Source: Limnohabitans sp. Rim8 (GTDB lineage Bacteria > Pseudomonadota > Gammaproteobacteria > Burkholderiales > Burkholderiaceae_C). Taken from it: 43,867 nucleotides of DNA. Shown here piece by piece: positions 18,176 through 27,350 of the stretch. Every line of letters begins with the position of its first letter. Within the stretch, counting starts at the first letter, position 1. Under the pieces are notes generated by a model. That model was not told the origin of the DNA. It saw nothing but the letters and a program-made list of their open reading frames with translations, and searched no databases. The stretch covers positions 1-43,867 of the forward strand of contig CAMDFT010000016.1 of NCBI GenBank assembly GCA_945897795.1, read 5' to 3'. The position numbers were made by a program, and so were the translations under genes.

Positions 18176-19636
18176 TCACGCGGTCCCGCCCACCGTCAGG
18201 CCGTCGATGCGCAAGGTCGGCTGACCCACGCCCACCGGCACGCTCTGGCCTTCTTTGCCGCAGGTGCCCACGCCCGAGTCGAGCTTCATGTCGTTGCCAA
18301 TCATGCTGATCTTCTTGAGCGATTCGGGGCCGCTGCCGATCAAGGTCGCGCCTTTGACCGGGTATTGGATCTTGCCGTTTTCCACCCAGTAAGCCTGGCT
18401 GGCCGAGAACACAAATTTTCCGCTGGTGATGTCCACTTGGCCGCCCGCGAAGTTGGTGGCGTAAAGGCCCTTCTTGATGCTGGCTACGATTTCTTCGGCG
18501 CTCTTGTCGCCGCCCAGCATGTAGGTGTTGGTCATGCGCGGCATGGGCACATGGGCGTAGCTTTCGCGCCGGCCATTGCCCGTGGGCTTGACGCCCATCA
18601 GGCGGGCGTTCATCGAGTCCTGGATGTAGCCGCGCAAAATGCCGTCTTCGATCAGCACATTCTTTTGGCTGGCGTGGCCTTCGTCGTCCACGTTCAACGA
18701 GCCGCGACGGTCGGCTATGGTGCCGTCGTCGAGCACGGTGACGCCCTTGGCGGCTACGCGCTGACCAATGCGGCCGCTGAAAGCGCTCGAGCCCTTGCGG
18801 TTGAAGTCGCCCTCCAGGCCGTGGCCCACGGCTTCGTGCAGCAACACGCCAGGCCAGCCATTGCCCAACACCACGGTCATCTCGCCTGCGGGCGCGGGGC
18901 GGGCTTCGAGGTTGATGAGCGCGGCCGACACAGCTTCTTGCACATAGCTTTCGACCATGGCGTCGTCAAAATAAGCCAAACCAAAGCGGCCACCGCCGCC
19001 AGCACTGCCCACTTCGCGGCGGCCGTTTTGCTCGGCGATCACCGTCACGGACAAACGAATCAAAGGGCGCACATCGGCCGCCAGCGTGCCATCGGCGCGG
19101 GCCACCATGACCACGTCGTATTCGGTGGCCAGCCCTGCCATGACTTGCACCACGCGGGGGTCTTTGGCACGGGCGATTTTTTCGACATGGCCCAGCAAAT
19201 TCACTTTGGCCGTGCTGTCCAACGTGGACATCGGGTCCAGCGCGGGGTAAAGCGATCGGCTGGCCGAAATCTTGCGCGCCGGCACCTTGATGCGCTTGTT
19301 TTGCGCGGCAGACGCAATGGAGCGCACCGTCATGGCCGCGTCCATCAAGGAGGCTTCGGAGATGTCGTCCGAGTAGGCAAAGGCGGTTTTCTCGCCCGAC
19401 ACGGCCCGCACGCCCACACCTTGGTCGATGCTGAAGCTGCCGGTCTTGACGATGCCCTCTTCCAGGCTCCAGCCTTCGGAGCGGGTGTACTGGAAGTACA
19501 GATCAGCGTCGTCCACCGCGTGCGCCTTGATGGCGTTCAGGGCTTGAGTCAGGTGGGATTCGTCGAGACCAAATGGGTCAAGCAACAGGGACTTGGCCGT
19601 GGCCAAGCGTTCAATGGTGGGTTCGCGTGAAATCAT
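18176..19636 (-). CDS. tldD: Metalloprotease TldD
   Basis: A 486-aa subunit of the TldD/TldE protease, which degrades unfolded peptides and processes microcins and the CcdA antitoxin in E. coli. The zinc motif HExxxH is present in LLHEAVGHGLEGD. The flanking FNRKGSSAFSGRIG and the C-terminal GTCGKEGQSVPVGVGQPTLRI are family hallmarks, as is length (E. coli 481 aa). The start at 19636 (MISREPT) is preferred by similarity of length; ATGs at 19645 and 19654 are also in frame. The partner gene tldE/pmbA is not in the window. It lies upstream of aroG, with the attenuator in between. Confidence 0.96.
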   Translation of the reverse strand: MISREPTIERLATAKSLLLDPFGLDESHLTQALNAIKAHAVDDADLYFQYTRSEGWSLEEGIVKTGSFSIDQGVGVRAVSGEKTAFAYSDDISEASLMDAAMTVRSIASAAQNKRIKVPARKISASRSLYPALDPMSTLDSTAKVNLLGHVEKIARAKDPRVVQVMAGLATEYDVVMVARADGTLAADVRPLIRLSVTVIAEQNGRREVGSAGGGGRFGLAYFDDAMVESYVQEAVSAALINLEARPAPAGEMTVVLGNGWPGVLLHEAVGHGLEGDFNRKGSSAFSGRIGQRVAAKGVTVLDDGTIADRRGSLNVDDEGHASQKNVLIEDGILRGYIQDSMNARLMGVKPTGNGRRESYAHVPMPRMTNTYMLGGDKSAEEIVASIKKGLYATNFAGGQVDITSGKFVFSASQAYWVENGKIQYPVKGATLIGSGPESLKKISMIGNDMKLDSGVGTCGKEGQSVPVGVGQPTLRIDGLTVGGTA

Positions 19637-19711
19637 GCTGCCCATTGTAGGCACGGATCAAGACCCTTGCCCACACCGGACAGCACCCAATGTCCGTGAC
19701 AAGCCGCGGTT

Positions 19712-20599
19712 TCAGCGCTGGCGCATGAGCTTGAGCAAGGCCGCATCGTCCAGATCGGCCCAACCCTGCCCCAGGGCTTGTGCAAACAAGTCCCGCGCCA
19801 AACGACCCATAGGGGGATCAAAGGCCACATCGTCTGCGGCCTGCACGGCCAAGCCCGTGTCTTTGGCCAGCAAAGTGACGTGGGCACGGGGCTCGAAATC
19901 CCCTGCCAAAGCCCGGCGCATCCTGTCCGAACCAATCCAGCTTTGACCACTGGACGCTTCAATGACCGACAGCGTGGCGGCGGGGTCCAGCCCCAGACGC
20001 TCGGCCAAGGCCATGGCTTCGGCAGCGCCCGCCAGATTCACTGCGGCCAGTAAATTGTTGACCAGTTTGGTGCGAGCGCCGTCTCCTGCGCGGGTCCCCA
20101 CGCGAAAAACTTGCTGGCTCAAGGCCGTCAGCAGTTTCTGGCTGCGTTGCCACACCGCATCGGAGCAAGCCACCATCAAACTCATGGTGCCCTCTCGGGC
20201 CCGCACAGGCCCCCCGGACATCGGCGCATCAATGAAGTCAATGCCCATGGGCGCCAAACGCTCCGCCTGGCTTTGCACCGTGGCAGGCCCCAAGGTTGGG
20301 CACAGCATCACCGACTGACCCGGCTTGAGCACCGGGCCAGCGCCCCCCTCGCCCCAAAGCACCGCCTCGGTTTGTGCAGCGTCCACCACCACCACCATCA
20401 ACACGCCATCGGGCGCCAGCATGCGGGCGGCCTCCATCGCAGACCCACAAGCCACGGCCCCCAAGGCCATCGACTGCGACTGAACCTGGGGGTCTATATC
20501 GTGGACCGCCACCGACCAGCCCAGACCACGCAAACGGGCCAGCATGCCACCGCCCATGTTGCCCGCACCCACCACCGCGATCTGCATCAGATTTGTCAT
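19712..20599 (-). CDS. NAD(P)-dependent beta-hydroxyacid dehydrogenase
   Basis: A 295-aa oxidoreductase of the 3-hydroxyisobutyrate / tartronate semialdehyde reductase / L-threonate dehydrogenase family. The nucleotide-binding motif is VVGAGNMGGGM (residues about 8-18). The substrate-binding signature is DAPMSGGPVRAREGTMSLMV, and the catalytic Lys is in KLVNNLLAAVN. The exact substrate cannot be read from sequence. Its start overlaps the rodA stop by ATGA (20596-20599), so it is translationally coupled to rodA, an odd functional pairing. Confidence 0.9.
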   Translation of the reverse strand: MTNLMQIAVVGAGNMGGGMLARLRGLGWSVAVHDIDPQVQSQSMALGAVACGSAMEAARMLAPDGVLMVVVVDAAQTEAVLWGEGGAGPVLKPGQSVMLCPTLGPATVQSQAERLAPMGIDFIDAPMSGGPVRAREGTMSLMVACSDAVWQRSQKLLTALSQQVFRVGTRAGDGARTKLVNNLLAAVNLAGAAEAMALAERLGLDPAATLSVIEASSGQSWIGSDRMRRALAGDFEPRAHVTLLAKDTGLAVQAADDVAFDPPMGRLARDLFAQALGQGWADLDDAALLKLMRQR

Positions 20600-21783
20600 G
20601 TTTGCACCAGTTGTTTGGATTTCGCAATCGACATCAAAATGCCCAACGCCAGGCCCAAGGTGACCATGGCCGTACCGCCGTAACTGATGAATGGCAAGGG
20701 CACGCCAACCACCGGCAAGATACCGCTGACCATGCCTATGTTCACAAAGGCATAAGTGAAGAAAATCATGGCCATGCTGCCCGCCAACAAGCGGCTGAAC
20801 AAGGTGGGCGCCTGCATGGCAATGACCAAGGCCCGGTAAATCAGAAAGAACAAACTGGCCAGCAAAAGCAAGCCCCCGAGCAGGCCGAACTCTTCACCCA
20901 AGGCCGCAAAAATAAAGTCGGTGGTGCGCTCCGGAATGAACTCCAGGTGGGTTTGTGTGCCCTGCATGAAGCCCTTGCCCCAAAAGCCGCCGGAGCCAAT
21001 GGCGATCATGCCCTGGATGATGTGAAAGCCCTTGCCCAGCGGATCACGGCCCGGGTCCAGCAAGGTGCACACCCTTTGGCGCTGGTACTCGCGCAGCACA
21101 TGCCAATCCACATCGGGCTGGCACAAGCTGGGCTCCATGACCACCAGCACCACGATGCCCACCAACCCCAAACCAATGGGCGGCAAAATCCAGCGCCAAC
21201 TGAGCCCGGCAAAGAAAATCACGGCCAGGCCGGCCGCCAGCACCAGCAAGGAGGTGCCCAGGTCCGGCTGCTTCATGATCAGGCCCACGGGAACGCCCAA
21301 AATCAGCAAGGCCACCGCGAAGTCAAAGGGCCGCAACTGCCCCTCGCGTTTCTGGAACCAAGCGGCCAGCATCAGGGGCAAAGCAATTTTCAAGATCTCG
21401 CTGGGCTGGATGACCACCCCCAGATTGAGCCAGCGCGTGGACCCTTTTTTGGTGATGCCAAAAAGAGCCACCGCCACCAGCAAAATCACGCCCACGGTGT
21501 ACACCGGAACGGCCCAGGCCATCAATTTCGAAGGCGGAATCTGCGCCACCACAAACATGATGACGCCCGCAATCAGCATGTTGCGGCCATGGTCAACAAA
21601 TCGAGTGCCGTGGTCAAAACCCGAGGAATACATGACCAACAGGCCCAGGCAGGCCAGCAGAAAAACGGCGAAGGCCAAAGGCCCGTCAAAACCTTCGATC
21701 AAGCGCATCAAGCGCTGCAACACGGTGGTTTTTTGAAAGACAGAGGCCGATGTCAACGGGGCCTGGCGTGCAATCTTGTTCAT
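20596..21783 (-). CDS. rodA: SEDS-family peptidoglycan glycosyltransferase RodA
   Basis: A 395-aa integral membrane protein with about ten hydrophobic segments; with PBP2 it polymerises glycan strands for rod-shape elongation. Diagnostic stretches: GSTRWLNLGVVIQPSEILKIALPL, KQPDLGTSLL (with the catalytic Asp region typical of RodA/FtsW), HIIQGMIAIGSGGFWGKGF, ERTTDFIFAALGEEFGLLG and PLPFISYGGTAM. HxIQGMIAIGSGG and the loop after QPDVDWHVLREYQRQR favour RodA over FtsW. It is not in an mreBCD-mrdA cluster here but sits between gpsA (6 bp upstream) and a dehydrogenase. Confidence 0.95.
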   Translation of the reverse strand: MNKIARQAPLTSASVFQKTTVLQRLMRLIEGFDGPLAFAVFLLACLGLLVMYSSGFDHGTRFVDHGRNMLIAGVIMFVVAQIPPSKLMAWAVPVYTVGVILLVAVALFGITKKGSTRWLNLGVVIQPSEILKIALPLMLAAWFQKREGQLRPFDFAVALLILGVPVGLIMKQPDLGTSLLVLAAGLAVIFFAGLSWRWILPPIGLGLVGIVVLVVMEPSLCQPDVDWHVLREYQRQRVCTLLDPGRDPLGKGFHIIQGMIAIGSGGFWGKGFMQGTQTHLEFIPERTTDFIFAALGEEFGLLGGLLLLASLFFLIYRALVIAMQAPTLFSRLLAGSMAMIFFTYAFVNIGMVSGILPVVGVPLPFISYGGTAMVTLGLALGILMSIAKSKQLVQT

Positions 21784-21789
21784 GGCAAA

Positions 21790-22791
21790 TCAGGCGAATT
21801 CGCCCTTGGGGTCGCGCCCCATCAGGGCCTGCACAGCCTCACGGGCGCTCAGACGCCCGTCCAGCAAAGCCACCACGGCCTCGGTGATCGGCATGTCCAC
21901 CCCCAAGGCGCGGGCACGTTGCAAGACGGTGCGGGCGCTGTAAACCCCCTCGGCCACATGGCCCAGTGAAGTCACCGCCTGATCGAGCGACTGGCCTTGG
22001 GCCAGCAGCAACCCCACTTTACGGTTGCGGCTCAAATCTCCCGTGGCCGTCAACACCAGGTCGCCCAGGCCAGACAAACCCATGAAGGTGTCGCTCTGGG
22101 CCCCCAGCGCCAGGCCCAGACGCGTCATCTCGGCCAAGCCCCGGGTGATCAGGGCAGCCCGCGCATTCAGGCCCAAACCCAGGCCATCGCACAAGCCGGT
22201 GGCGATGGCCAGCACGTTTTTCACGGCCCCGCCCACTTCCACCCCCACGATGTCGCTGTTGGCATAAACGCGCAAAGCCGGGCCATGAAAAGCCTGCACC
22301 AAAGCGCTGCGCACGCTGGCGTGGGCGCTGGCAGCCACCAAAGCCGTGGGTTGCTGGCGCGCCACCTCCAAGGCAAAACTGGGGCCGCTCAACGCGCCCG
22401 CCATCAGGTGCGGGGCCACCTGGGCCTGCACCTCATGGGGCATCAACCCGGTGCCAGACTCCAGGCCCTTGCACAACCAGGCCACAGGCGCACGCACATC
22501 GGCCATGGCCGTGAGCACCGCACGCAAACCCGCCATCGGCGTGGCAACGACCCACAACCCGAAGTCAGAAGAAGACGTCAGCAAAGACGCCAAAGGGGCC
22601 GATGAAATCTCAAGGGAGCCAGGCAATTCGATGCCCGGCAGGTAACGGGCGTTTTGCCTTTGCGTGCGCAAGGCCTCAGCCTGGGCGGCATCGCGTGCGT
22701 GCAAAGTGACCGCATGTCCACCCGGGTGACGGGCTGCCGCCAAAGCCATGGCGGTGCCCCAAGCGCCGGCACCCATGATGGTGATCTGCAT
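21790..22791 (-). CDS. gpsA: Glycerol-3-phosphate dehydrogenase [NAD(P)+]
   Basis: A 333-aa cytosolic enzyme reducing dihydroxyacetone phosphate to sn-glycerol-3-phosphate for phospholipid synthesis. The N-terminal Rossmann motif is [18 protein letters not shown]. Family motifs include the [10 protein letters not shown] block, [38 protein letters not shown] (catalytic Lys in GAVKN) and [23 protein letters not shown]. Length is normal. It follows secB by 24 bp, the common secB-gpsA order. Confidence 0.97.
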   Translation of the reverse strand: MQITIMGAGAWGTAMALAAARHPGGHAVTLHARDAAQAEALRTQRQNARYLPGIELPGSLEISSAPLASLLTSSSDFGLWVVATPMAGLRAVLTAMADVRAPVAWLCKGLESGTGLMPHEVQAQVAPHLMAGALSGPSFALEVARQQPTALVAASAHASVRSALVQAFHGPALRVYANSDIVGVEVGGAVKNVLAIATGLCDGLGLGLNARAALITRGLAEMTRLGLALGAQSDTFMGLSGLGDLVLTATGDLSRNRKVGLLLAQGQSLDQAVTSLGHVAEGVYSARTVLQRARALGVDMPITEAVVALLDGRLSAREAVQALMGRDPKGEFA

Positions 22792-22815
22792 GGTCCGGCT
22801 GAACCTCTGTCCGGC

Positions 22816-23289
22816 TTACTGCGTGATCGCAGCGGCCTGCTCGGCCTGCTGGACTTGTTGCTGCTCGTACATGGCCTGGAAGTTGATCTCAGCCAAGTGC
22901 ACTGGCGGAAAGCCCGCACGCGTGATCAGGTCGGCCACGTTGCCACGCAGATAGGGGTACACGATTTGTGGGCAAGCGATGCCCATGACGGGGCCCATCT
23001 GGTCGTCGGGCAGGTTGCGGATTTCAAAAATGCCGCCCTGCTTGCATTCGACCAAAAACACGGTCTTGTCACCGATTTTGGTGTGCACGGTGGCGGTCAC
23101 GCAGACCTCGAACACGCCTTCGGCCACCGGTGTGGCCTCCACGCCCAACTGGATGTCCACGTTGGGCTGCTGCTGGTCGAGCAAGATGGCGGGCGAGTTG
23201 GGTTGCTCCAGCGAAGCCTCTTTCAGGTAAACACGCTGAATCTGGAACACGGGGGCCTCGGTGGCGGGAGTGACAGCGGTATCGGTCAT
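22816..23289 (-). CDS. secB: Protein-export chaperone SecB
   Basis: A 157-aa cytosolic chaperone that keeps preproteins unfolded and delivers them to SecA. It has the typical [21 protein letters not shown]-terminal strand, [14 protein letters not shown], and [36 protein letters not shown]. The C-terminus is rich in Gln and lacks an obvious zinc-binding motif. It is upstream of gpsA. Convergence with Ffh in the same window is coincidental at this distance. Confidence 0.97.
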   Translation of the reverse strand: MTDTAVTPATEAPVFQIQRVYLKEASLEQPNSPAILLDQQQPNVDIQLGVEATPVAEGVFEVCVTATVHTKIGDKTVFLVECKQGGIFEIRNLPDDQMGPVMGIACPQIVYPYLRGNVADLITRAGFPPVHLAEINFQAMYEQQQVQQAEQAAAITQ

Positions 23290-23428
23290 GGGAAACTCTT
23301 ATCTATGGAATGAAAGTGCCGGGAAAAACCGGACAGATGGAGGAAGGAAACAGCCGCATTATCGGCCATCCCAGCCGCCCCAGCAGGCATTCAGGGCCAT
23401 GAAAACCCGGAACAACGGCCGGTGCAGT

Positions 23429-23689
23429 TCAGGCCGCCTGCAGCAAAGGCACCAAGCCGCCTTTGGCATCCAGGGCCATCAGGTCGTCACAGCCGCCCAC
23501 ATGGGTCTCGCCCACGTAAATCTGGGGTACGGTGCGGCGACCCGTGATTTGCATCATGTGGTCGCGCTGGACCGGATCGGTGTCGATGCGGATTTCTTCA
23601 ATTTGCTCGACCCCTTTGGACTTGAGCAACTGCTTGGCCCGAACGCAATAAGGGCAAACAGCGGTGGTGTACATCTTGACGGCTTGCAT
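23429..23689 (-). CDS. grxC: Glutaredoxin 3
   Basis: An 86-aa dithiol glutaredoxin reduced by glutathione, a possible reductant for the RNR encoded at 5.5-9.7 kb. The active site is CPYC (TTAVCPYCVRAKQLL); GSH-binding motifs are RTVPQIYVG (TVP) and GGCDDLMAL. Length matches the family. It lies 27 bp after the rhodanese gene and 139 bp before secB; the gap to secB contains no ORF I trust. Confidence 0.97.
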   Translation of the reverse strand: MQAVKMYTTAVCPYCVRAKQLLKSKGVEQIEEIRIDTDPVQRDHMMQITGRRTVPQIYVGETHVGGCDDLMALDAKGGLVPLLQAA

Positions 23690-23716
23690 AAAAATTCCTT
23701 GGTGGCCAGTGTGAAA

Positions 23717-24118
23717 TCAGGCTTTTTCGGTCGGCATGCTTGCCGCAGACCAAGCGCGCAAACCGCCCGAGAGCGACTGCGCATTGTCATAGCCCAGCTT
23801 GCGTGCAGCGGCAGCGGCACGCGCCGAACGCGCACCCACCTGGCAAACCATGATCACCTGGGCCGACTTGTTCTTGACCACTTGGCCCAGCTTTTCTTCG
23901 AGCTGGCCCAAAGGCAAGTTTTTGGAACCGATGACATGCCCCCGTGCAAACTCGTCGGGCTCGCACACGTCAATCACGACGGCTTTTTCGCGGTTCATCA
24001 GCTGCACCATGGTCTGCGGGTCCAGACCGCTGCCCTTGGTCAAAACCGGCAACATCAAGGCAAAGCCCGACCCCAAAGCCAGGGCCAGCAACATCCAGTT
24101 ATCAATCAAAAAATTCAC
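23717..24118 (-). CDS. Membrane-anchored rhodanese-like protein
   Basis: A 133-aa protein with an N-terminal transmembrane segment (NWMLLALALGSGFALMLPVL, residues about 6-25) and one rhodanese domain. The active-site loop is VCQVGARSARA with the catalytic Cys in place, so sulfurtransferase activity is possible; DVCEPDEFARGHVIGSKNLPL is the CH2-type N-terminal signature. In this arrangement (rhodanese-grxC-secB) it is widely conserved in betaproteobacteria and E. coli-like yibN. It is divergent from gpmA (113 bp). Confidence 0.93.
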   Translation of the reverse strand: MNFLIDNWMLLALALGSGFALMLPVLTKGSGLDPQTMVQLMNREKAVVIDVCEPDEFARGHVIGSKNLPLGQLEEKLGQVVKNKSAQVIMVCQVGARSARAAAAARKLGYDNAQSLSGGLRAWSAASMPTEKA

Positions 24119-24231
24119 GGGACAGACCTTTATTCATCAAAAAAATGCCACCCTGTCAGCGGGCAGATAACCCGTAATTCTAAAATGCCGGGCTTACCCC
24201 TGTTTTAAAACGCCTCCAAGGCCTCTTTTTT

Positions 24232-24969
24232 ATGTACAAACTTGTCCTCATTCGCCATGGCGAATCCACTTGGAACCTGGAAAACCGCTTCACCGGTTGG
24301 ACCGATGTGGACCTGACCCCCACCGGCGTGAGCCAGGCCATGTCGGCGGGCAAACTGCTTAAGGCCGAAGGCATGGACTTTGACCTGTGCTACACCTCGG
24401 TGCTCAAGCGCGCCATCCTCACCCTCTGGTTCACCTTGGACGAGATGGACCGCACCTGGCTGCCGGTGGTCAACGACTACCGCCTGAACGAGCGCCACTA
24501 TGGCGCGCTGCAGGGCCTGAACAAAGCCGACATGGCCAAGCAATTCGGTGACGAGCAAGTGATGGTCTGGCGTCGCAGCTACGACACGCCCCCACCCGCA
24601 CTGGAGGCGACCGACCCCCGCTGCGAACGCAACGACCGCCGCTACCCCGATCCGGCCCTGGTGCCCCTGACCGAATGCCTGAAAGACACCGTGGCGCGCG
24701 TGCTGCCCGCGTGGAACGACAGCATTGCCCCCAGCATCCGGGCCGGCAAGCGTGTCTTGATCACCGCGCACGGCAACTCGATCCGGGCCCTGATCAAATA
24801 CCTGGACGGCATCTCTGAGACCGACATCGTGCACCTGAACATCCCCAACGGCATCCCCTTGGTGTACGAGCTGGACGCCGACCTCAAGCCCATTCGCCAC
24901 TATTACCTGGGCGACGCCGAAACCGCGGCAAAAGCCGCTGCTGCCGTGGCCAGCCAAGGCAAAGCCTGA
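24232..24969 (+). CDS. gpmA: 2,3-bisphosphoglycerate-dependent phosphoglycerate mutase
   Basis: A 245-aa glycolytic enzyme interconverting 3- and 2-phosphoglycerate. The phosphohistidine motif is LIRHGEST near residue 8; the second active-site His is in [24 protein letters not shown] is the conserved lid region. Length is that of dPGM. It is divergent from the rhodanese gene, and ctpA follows after about 100 bp. Confidence 0.97.
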   Translation: MYKLVLIRHGESTWNLENRFTGWTDVDLTPTGVSQAMSAGKLLKAEGMDFDLCYTSVLKRAILTLWFTLDEMDRTWLPVVNDYRLNERHYGALQGLNKADMAKQFGDEQVMVWRRSYDTPPPALEATDPRCERNDRRYPDPALVPLTECLKDTVARVLPAWNDSIAPSIRAGKRVLITAHGNSIRALIKYLDGISETDIVHLNIPNGIPLVYELDADLKPIRHYYLGDAETAAKAAAAVASQGKA

Positions 24970-25002
24970 CCGCATAAGGCCCTTTACAGGAAATTACACA
25001 CC

Positions 25003-25023
25003 AAGCCCCACGGCGCGGGGCTT
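25003..25023 (+). terminator. Hairpin between gpmA and ctpA, possible weak terminator
   Basis: AAGCCCC (25003-25009), loop of 7, GGGGCTT (25017-25023). There is no T-run after it, so termination is uncertain. A TATATT hexamer 8 bases beyond it could be a -10 element for ctpA, but no clear -35 hexamer was found at the right distance. Confidence 0.35.
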
Positions 25024-25068
25024 GCGGGTGTATATTGGATTGAACTTCACTGCACACGCACTCGCAAA

Positions 25069-26517
25069 ATGGGACACAAACTCAAGATCGCCGGTTGGCT
25101 CAGCGTGGGTGCCTTGGCTGGCGCCCTCACCACCGTGTCACTGCAGACCGTGGCACGCGGCAACATGGCCCCCCTGCCCCTTGAAGAACTGCAGCAGCTG
25201 GCCGCTGTATTTGGCATGGTCAAAAGCGACTACGTCGAGCCGGTAGACGAGAAAAAACTGATCACCGAAGCCATCTCTGGCATGGTGGCCAGCTTGGACC
25301 CCCACTCGCAGTACTTCGACAAAAAAACCTTCAAGGAATTTTCTGAAGGCACTTCGGGCCGTTTTGTCGGCGTGGGCATCGAAATCAGCCAGGAAGACGG
25401 CTTGGTCAAGATCGTTAGCCCCATCGAAGGCTCCCCGGCGGACCGGGCAGGCCTCAAACCCAACGACCTGATCACCAAGGTCGACGACACCCCGCTCAAA
25501 GGCCTGTCGCTCAGCGAAGCGGTCAAGCGCATGCGTGGCGAGCCCAAAACCAAAGTGGTGCTCACGGTCTTCCGCAAAGACGAAAACCGCACCTTCCCGG
25601 TCACCATCATTCGCGAAGAAATCAAGACCCAATCGGTCAAGTCCAAGCTGATCGAGCCCGGCTACGGCTGGATCCGCGTTTCCCAATTCCAAGAGCGTAC
25701 CGTCGAAGACTTCGCCCGCAAGATCGAAGACATGTACAAGCAAGACCCCCAGCTCAAGGGTTTGGTGCTGGACTTGCGCAACGACCCGGGTGGCCTGCTG
25801 GATGCAGCGGTGGCCCTGTCGGCCGCCTTCCTGCCCGACAACGTCACCGTGGTCACCACCAACGGCCAGTTGGCCGAAAGCAAATTCACCTACAAGGCAT
25901 CGCCCCAATTTTGGCGTCGCAACAACAGCAACGACCCCATCACCCGCATGACACTGGCCACTGGCGGAGCCCTGAAAAAAGTGCCCTTGGTGGTGCTGGT
26001 CAACGAAGGTTCAGCCTCGGCCAGCGAAATTGTGGCTGGCGCCTTGCAAGACTACAAACGCGCCACCCTGATGGGCAGCCAAACCTTTGGCAAAGGCTCG
26101 GTGCAGACCGTGCGCCAGTTGGGCCCTGACACCGCCCTCAAAATCACCACGGCCCGCTACTACACGCCCAACGGCCGCGCCATCCAGGCCAAGGGCATCG
26201 TGCCCGACGTGATGCTCGACGAGACCGAAACCGGTAACGTCTTTGCGGCCCTACGCACCCGCGAAGCCGACCTGGGCAAACACCTCTCGAACGGCAAAGA
26301 AGCCGAAGAAGCCAAAGACCCCGCCCGCGAAAAAGCCCGCGAAGAGGCCATGAAAAAGCTGGAAGAAGACTCGAAGAAACCGCTTGCTGAACGTCGCCTG
26401 CCTGAATTCGGCTCGGACAAAGACTTCCAACTGGCCCAGGCCCTCAAACAACTCAAAGGCCAGCCCGTCAAGGCCAGCACCACACTGGCCGAACGCAAAG
26501 TCGAGAAGAAAGACTGA
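25069..26517 (+). CDS. ctpA: S41 (C-terminal processing) peptidase, CtpA-like
   Basis: A 482-aa periplasmic serine protease. An N-terminal signal or anchor (IAGWLSVGALAGALTTVSL) is followed by a helical domain with LDPHSQYFD, a PDZ domain (about residues 95-180, GIEISQEDGLVKIVSPIEGSPADRAGLKPND) and the S41 catalytic core: LVLDLRNDPGGLL, catalytic Ser in NEGSASASEIVAGAL, and Lys in FGKGSVQT four turns later. A Lys/Glu-rich C-terminal tail follows. Likely substrates are C-termini of envelope proteins and murein hydrolases; this is inferred from the family. Confidence 0.95.
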   Translation: MGHKLKIAGWLSVGALAGALTTVSLQTVARGNMAPLPLEELQQLAAVFGMVKSDYVEPVDEKKLITEAISGMVASLDPHSQYFDKKTFKEFSEGTSGRFVGVGIEISQEDGLVKIVSPIEGSPADRAGLKPNDLITKVDDTPLKGLSLSEAVKRMRGEPKTKVVLTVFRKDENRTFPVTIIREEIKTQSVKSKLIEPGYGWIRVSQFQERTVEDFARKIEDMYKQDPQLKGLVLDLRNDPGGLLDAAVALSAAFLPDNVTVVTTNGQLAESKFTYKASPQFWRRNNSNDPITRMTLATGGALKKVPLVVLVNEGSASASEIVAGALQDYKRATLMGSQTFGKGSVQTVRQLGPDTALKITTARYYTPNGRAIQAKGIVPDVMLDETETGNVFAALRTREADLGKHLSNGKEAEEAKDPAREKAREEAMKKLEEDSKKPLAERRLPEFGSDKDFQLAQALKQLKGQPVKASTTLAERKVEKKD

Positions 26518-26543
26518 TCGCCAGCGATTGACGGACGCCGCCC

Positions 26544-27326
26544 ATGGATGACACGCAACTGCTGCGCTATTCGCGGCACATCCTGCTCAACGAACTGGGC
26601 ATCGACGGGCAGGAAAAACTGCTGGCTTCGCACGCACTGATCATTGGCGCAGGCGGCCTGGGCTCACCGGTCAGCCTGTACCTGGGCAGTGCAGGCGTGG
26701 GTCACATCACCGTGGTCGACCACGACCACGTCGACGCCACCAACTTGCAGCGCCAAATTGCCCACACGCTGGACCGGGTGGGCCAATTCAAAGCCGATTC
26801 GGTGCGCACAGCGATTGCGCAAATCAACCCCGACGTGCGCGTCACCCCCATCACCCAACGCGCCGATGCGGCCCTGCTGGACACCCTGGTGGCCCAAGCC
26901 GATGTGGTGCTGGACTGCAGCGACAACTTTGAAACCCGCCAGGCCGTGAACCTGGCGTGTGTGGTGCACCGAAAACCCCTGGTGTCGGGCGCGGCCATTC
27001 GCATGGACGGGCAGATCTCGGTGTTTGACAGCACACAGCCCGATGCGCCCTGCTACGCCTGCATCTTCCCGCCCGCCCAACTGCCCGAAGAAACCCGCTG
27101 CGCCACCATGGGCGTGTTCGCGCCGTTGGTGGGCATCATCGGCACGGTGCAAGCGGCCGAAGCGCTCAAAATTTTGAGCGGCATGGGCAGCCACATGGCC
27201 GGGCGCCTGCTCATGCTCGATGGGCGCGAGCTGTCCTGGACCGACATCCGAATGCAACGCAATTGGGCTTGTCCGGTGTGCGCGGCGCACCGTCAAGACA
27301 TGGATCCCGGGTCCAGCCCGCAATGA
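26544..27326 (+). CDS. HesA/MoeB/ThiF-family adenylyltransferase
   Basis: A 260-aa E1-like enzyme that adenylates the C-terminus of a ubiquitin-like sulfur carrier (MoaD or ThiS). It begins LLRYSRHILLNELGIDGQEKL, the family signature. Nucleotide binding is by IIGAGGLGSPVSLYLGSAGVG; VDHDHVDATNLQRQ and SDNFETRQ supply other conserved residues. Zinc ligands are CYAC and CPVC; a likely catalytic Cys is in TRCATMGV. There is no C-terminal rhodanese domain. Whether it serves molybdopterin or thiamin synthesis is undecided. The last nine codons come from a REP-like repeat (27299-27330), an unusual C-terminus. Confidence 0.93.
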   Translation: MDDTQLLRYSRHILLNELGIDGQEKLLASHALIIGAGGLGSPVSLYLGSAGVGHITVVDHDHVDATNLQRQIAHTLDRVGQFKADSVRTAIAQINPDVRVTPITQRADAALLDTLVAQADVVLDCSDNFETRQAVNLACVVHRKPLVSGAAIRMDGQISVFDSTQPDAPCYACIFPPAQLPEETRCATMGVFAPLVGIIGTVQAAEALKILSGMGSHMAGRLLMLDGRELSWTDIRMQRNWACPVCAAHRQDMDPGSSPQ

Positions 27327-27330
27327 CAGG
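27299..27330 (+). repeat. REP-like palindromic repeat overlapping the end of the MoeB/ThiF gene
   Basis: Contains CATGGATCCCGGGTCCAGCC followed by CGCAATGACAGG, the reverse complement of the widespread type TGTCATTGCGGGCTGGACCC. It encodes the last residues (MDPGSSPQ) and the stop codon of the upstream gene. Related but distinct copies occur at 30461-30526 and 31801-31850. Confidence 0.65.
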
Positions 27331-27350
27331 CACTGCACACTTGAACGCGC

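Noticed and set aside
18128..19630. 500-codon ORF opposite tldD
   Set aside because: A GC-rich antisense shadow: biased toward His/Ala/Val/Gly, with no recognisable domain, mirroring the third-codon bias of tldD.
20374..21969. 531-codon ORF opposite rodA and gpsA
   Set aside because: Crosses two genes and an overlap on the other strand, is rich in Gln/His/Pro, has no motif; a shadow.
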